Assembly (NCBI GenBank): GCA_035556715.1
Contig: DATMER010000105.1
Span: 1 to 64,000, forward strand
From: DATMER01 sp035556715
GTDB lineage: Bacteria; Acidobacteriota; Thermoanaerobaculia; Multivoradales; UBA5704
Direction of reading: 5' to 3'
DNA length: 64,000 nt
Below are positions 63,122 to 64,000 of this stretch, piece after piece. The position numbers were made by a program, and so were the translations under genes. Every line of letters starts with the position of its first letter. Position 1 is the stretch's first letter. Below the pieces are notes generated by a model, which was given only the letters and a program-made list of their open reading frames with translations, had not been told where the DNA came from and did not search any database.

Positions 63122-64000
63122 CTATCGAGGGTTGGGCAACGGATAGAGCGGCTCGGACGCGGGGCCAGGAATCCCGAACCGCTCCCGCAGCTTCTTCCGG
63201 ACCTCTCCCGCCAGGTAGATCGAGCCGCAGACCAGGAGCCGGGCGTTGAGCGGGAGCCCTTTCGCCAGGGCACGCTCCAGGTTTGACGGGACCTCGACGT
63301 CCCCGCGGCCGGGGAGGAGCGCGGCCAGCTCCTTCGGCTCCCGGGCGCGGTCGCTCTCGGGCCGGGTGAGAAAGATCTTCCTGACGCGCGGCGCGAGGCT
63401 GCCGAGCATCTCGGCCGCGTCCTTGTCCCCGAGCGCGCCGAAGAGGAGGTCGAACGGCTCCGGGAAGCCCTCCAGGAAGCGGGCGAGGGCCGCGGTCCCT
63501 TCAGGGTTGTGGGCGGCGTCGAGCAGCACGAGCCGGCCGCCGGGCAGCGAGATTCTCTCCAGGCGGCCCGGCCAGCGGCAGGTCCTGGCGCCCTCGGCGA
63601 TCGCTTTGGGACTGATCTCGAAACCCGTCTCGCGCAGCGTCTCGGCGGCGAGGACCGCCAGGGCCAGGTTCTTCGCCTGGTGCGTTCCAGGCAAGCGGGT
63701 CTCCAGGTCGTGCTCCCCTCTGGGAGTAACGAGCTTCACGCGCTGTCCATCCATCCCCCGAGGGATGATCTCGCGGACCGACACGATCTCCGGGGCGAAG
63801 CGCAGATCGGTCCCCAGCTCCTCGGCCACGGTCCTGACCGCTTCGGACGGCTCCGGCTCCTCCAGCCAGACCAGGGCCGGACGGCCGGGGCGGAACGTGC
63901 CCGCCTTCTCCCGGGCGATGGCCGCGAGCGTGTCCCCCAGGTGCTCGCGGTGCTCCAGGCTGATGGAGGTGATCAGCGACAGGACCGGATCGCAGACGTT
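63122..64000 (-). CDS. folC: Folylpolyglutamate/dihydrofolate synthase (5' truncated by window edge)
   Basis: The frame is open from base 64000 and gives 292 visible residues, the C-terminal two-thirds of a Mur-ligase-family enzyme. It adds glutamates to folates and may also make dihydrofolate. Visible are SLITSISLEHREHLGDTLAA, IAREKAG, LPGTHQAKNLALAVLAAETL, RWPGRLERI, LLDAAHNPEGTAALARFLEG and FGALGDKDAAEML. The N-terminal P-loop lies outside the window. The stop is directly bordered by repeat array 3. The gene works in the same folate pathway as glyA. Confidence 0.93.
   Translation of the reverse strand, partial: NVCDPVLSLITSISLEHREHLGDTLAAIAREKAGTFRPGRPALVWLEEPEPSEAVRTVAEELGTDLRFAPEIVSVREIIPRGMDGQRVKLVTPRGEHDLETRLPGTHQAKNLALAVLAAETLRETGFEISPKAIAEGARTCRWPGRLERISLPGGRLVLLDAAHNPEGTAALARFLEGFPEPFDLLFGALGDKDAAEMLGSLAPRVRKIFLTRPESDRAREPKELAALLPGRGDVEVPSNLERALAKGLPLNARLLVCGSIYLAGEVRKKLRERFGIPGPASEPLYPLPNPR

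Overview
The window is 64 kb of GC-rich, gene-dense bacterial chromosome. It begins inside a membrane pyrophosphatase gene and ends inside folC. No rRNA, tRNA or CRISPR array was seen. The gene content includes a reg_prop hybrid sensor kinase, a very large carboxypeptidase-regulatory-repeat protein, an IPTL-type C-terminal sorting signal, an MglA/MglB-like pair, a TldD/TldE pair and many TPR proteins. This suggests Acidobacteriota, perhaps the Thermoanaerobaculia. That is an inference from gene content, and Myxococcota or a related phylum is not excluded.

Layout: 1-5.6 kb holds the ion-pumping pyrophosphatase and a sensor kinase/response regulator pair. 5.7-10.7 kb holds secreted proteins: two unknowns, a lipoprotein with a C-terminal CxxCH haem motif, and a beta-helix protein with an IPTL-CTERM tail. 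10.7-15.8 kb is an accessory island made of two unusual repeat arrays, a Fic protein, a KAP NTPase of clearly lower GC, a DUF5946 protein and a UBP-type zinc finger. 15.8-25.2 kb is mixed: a TPR/sigma-like pair preceded by a 39-residue ORF with its own terminator, DinB-like, VOC and acetoacetate-decarboxylase-like proteins, decayed gene fragments, and a class III cyclase-ATPase-TPR protein. 25.3-28.4 kb is a YcaO-TfuA peptide-modification operon with an NTF2-like protein.

28.3-36.7 kb is a leftward run: membrane MutS homologue, glmS, glmU, yvcK, a TPR protein, mglA, mglB and a DUF2318 protein. It couples UDP-GlcNAc supply with a polarity-type GTPase switch. 36.8-48.4 kb holds the repeat-rich secreted protein, a carbamoyltransferase/SxtJ/DUF5989 cassette, a P1 peptidase, a diguanylate cyclase, a P-loop kinase and a cyclophilin. 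48.5-64 kb holds a Ski2-like helicase, a decayed VapBC module, a 1065-residue membrane protein with a Ser-rich tail, tldE/tldD, an acyl-CoA carboxylase beta subunit, a Lys/Ala-rich basic protein, glyA, an intact VapBC-type module and folC.

The most striking signal is non-coding. Three separate loci (11149-11523, 51750-51983, 62717-63120) each carry 11-20 degenerate tandem units with a 21-bp period. Each locus has its own consensus, tolerates steps of plus or minus 1 bp, and lies just upstream of a toxin-type module (Fic, VapBC, VapBC). A period of 21 bp is two DNA helical turns, and the frame-breaking steps argue against a protein-coding origin. A fourth array of CTTTNAAAG palindromes with a 72-73 bp higher-order period fills the gap between the first array and the Fic gene.
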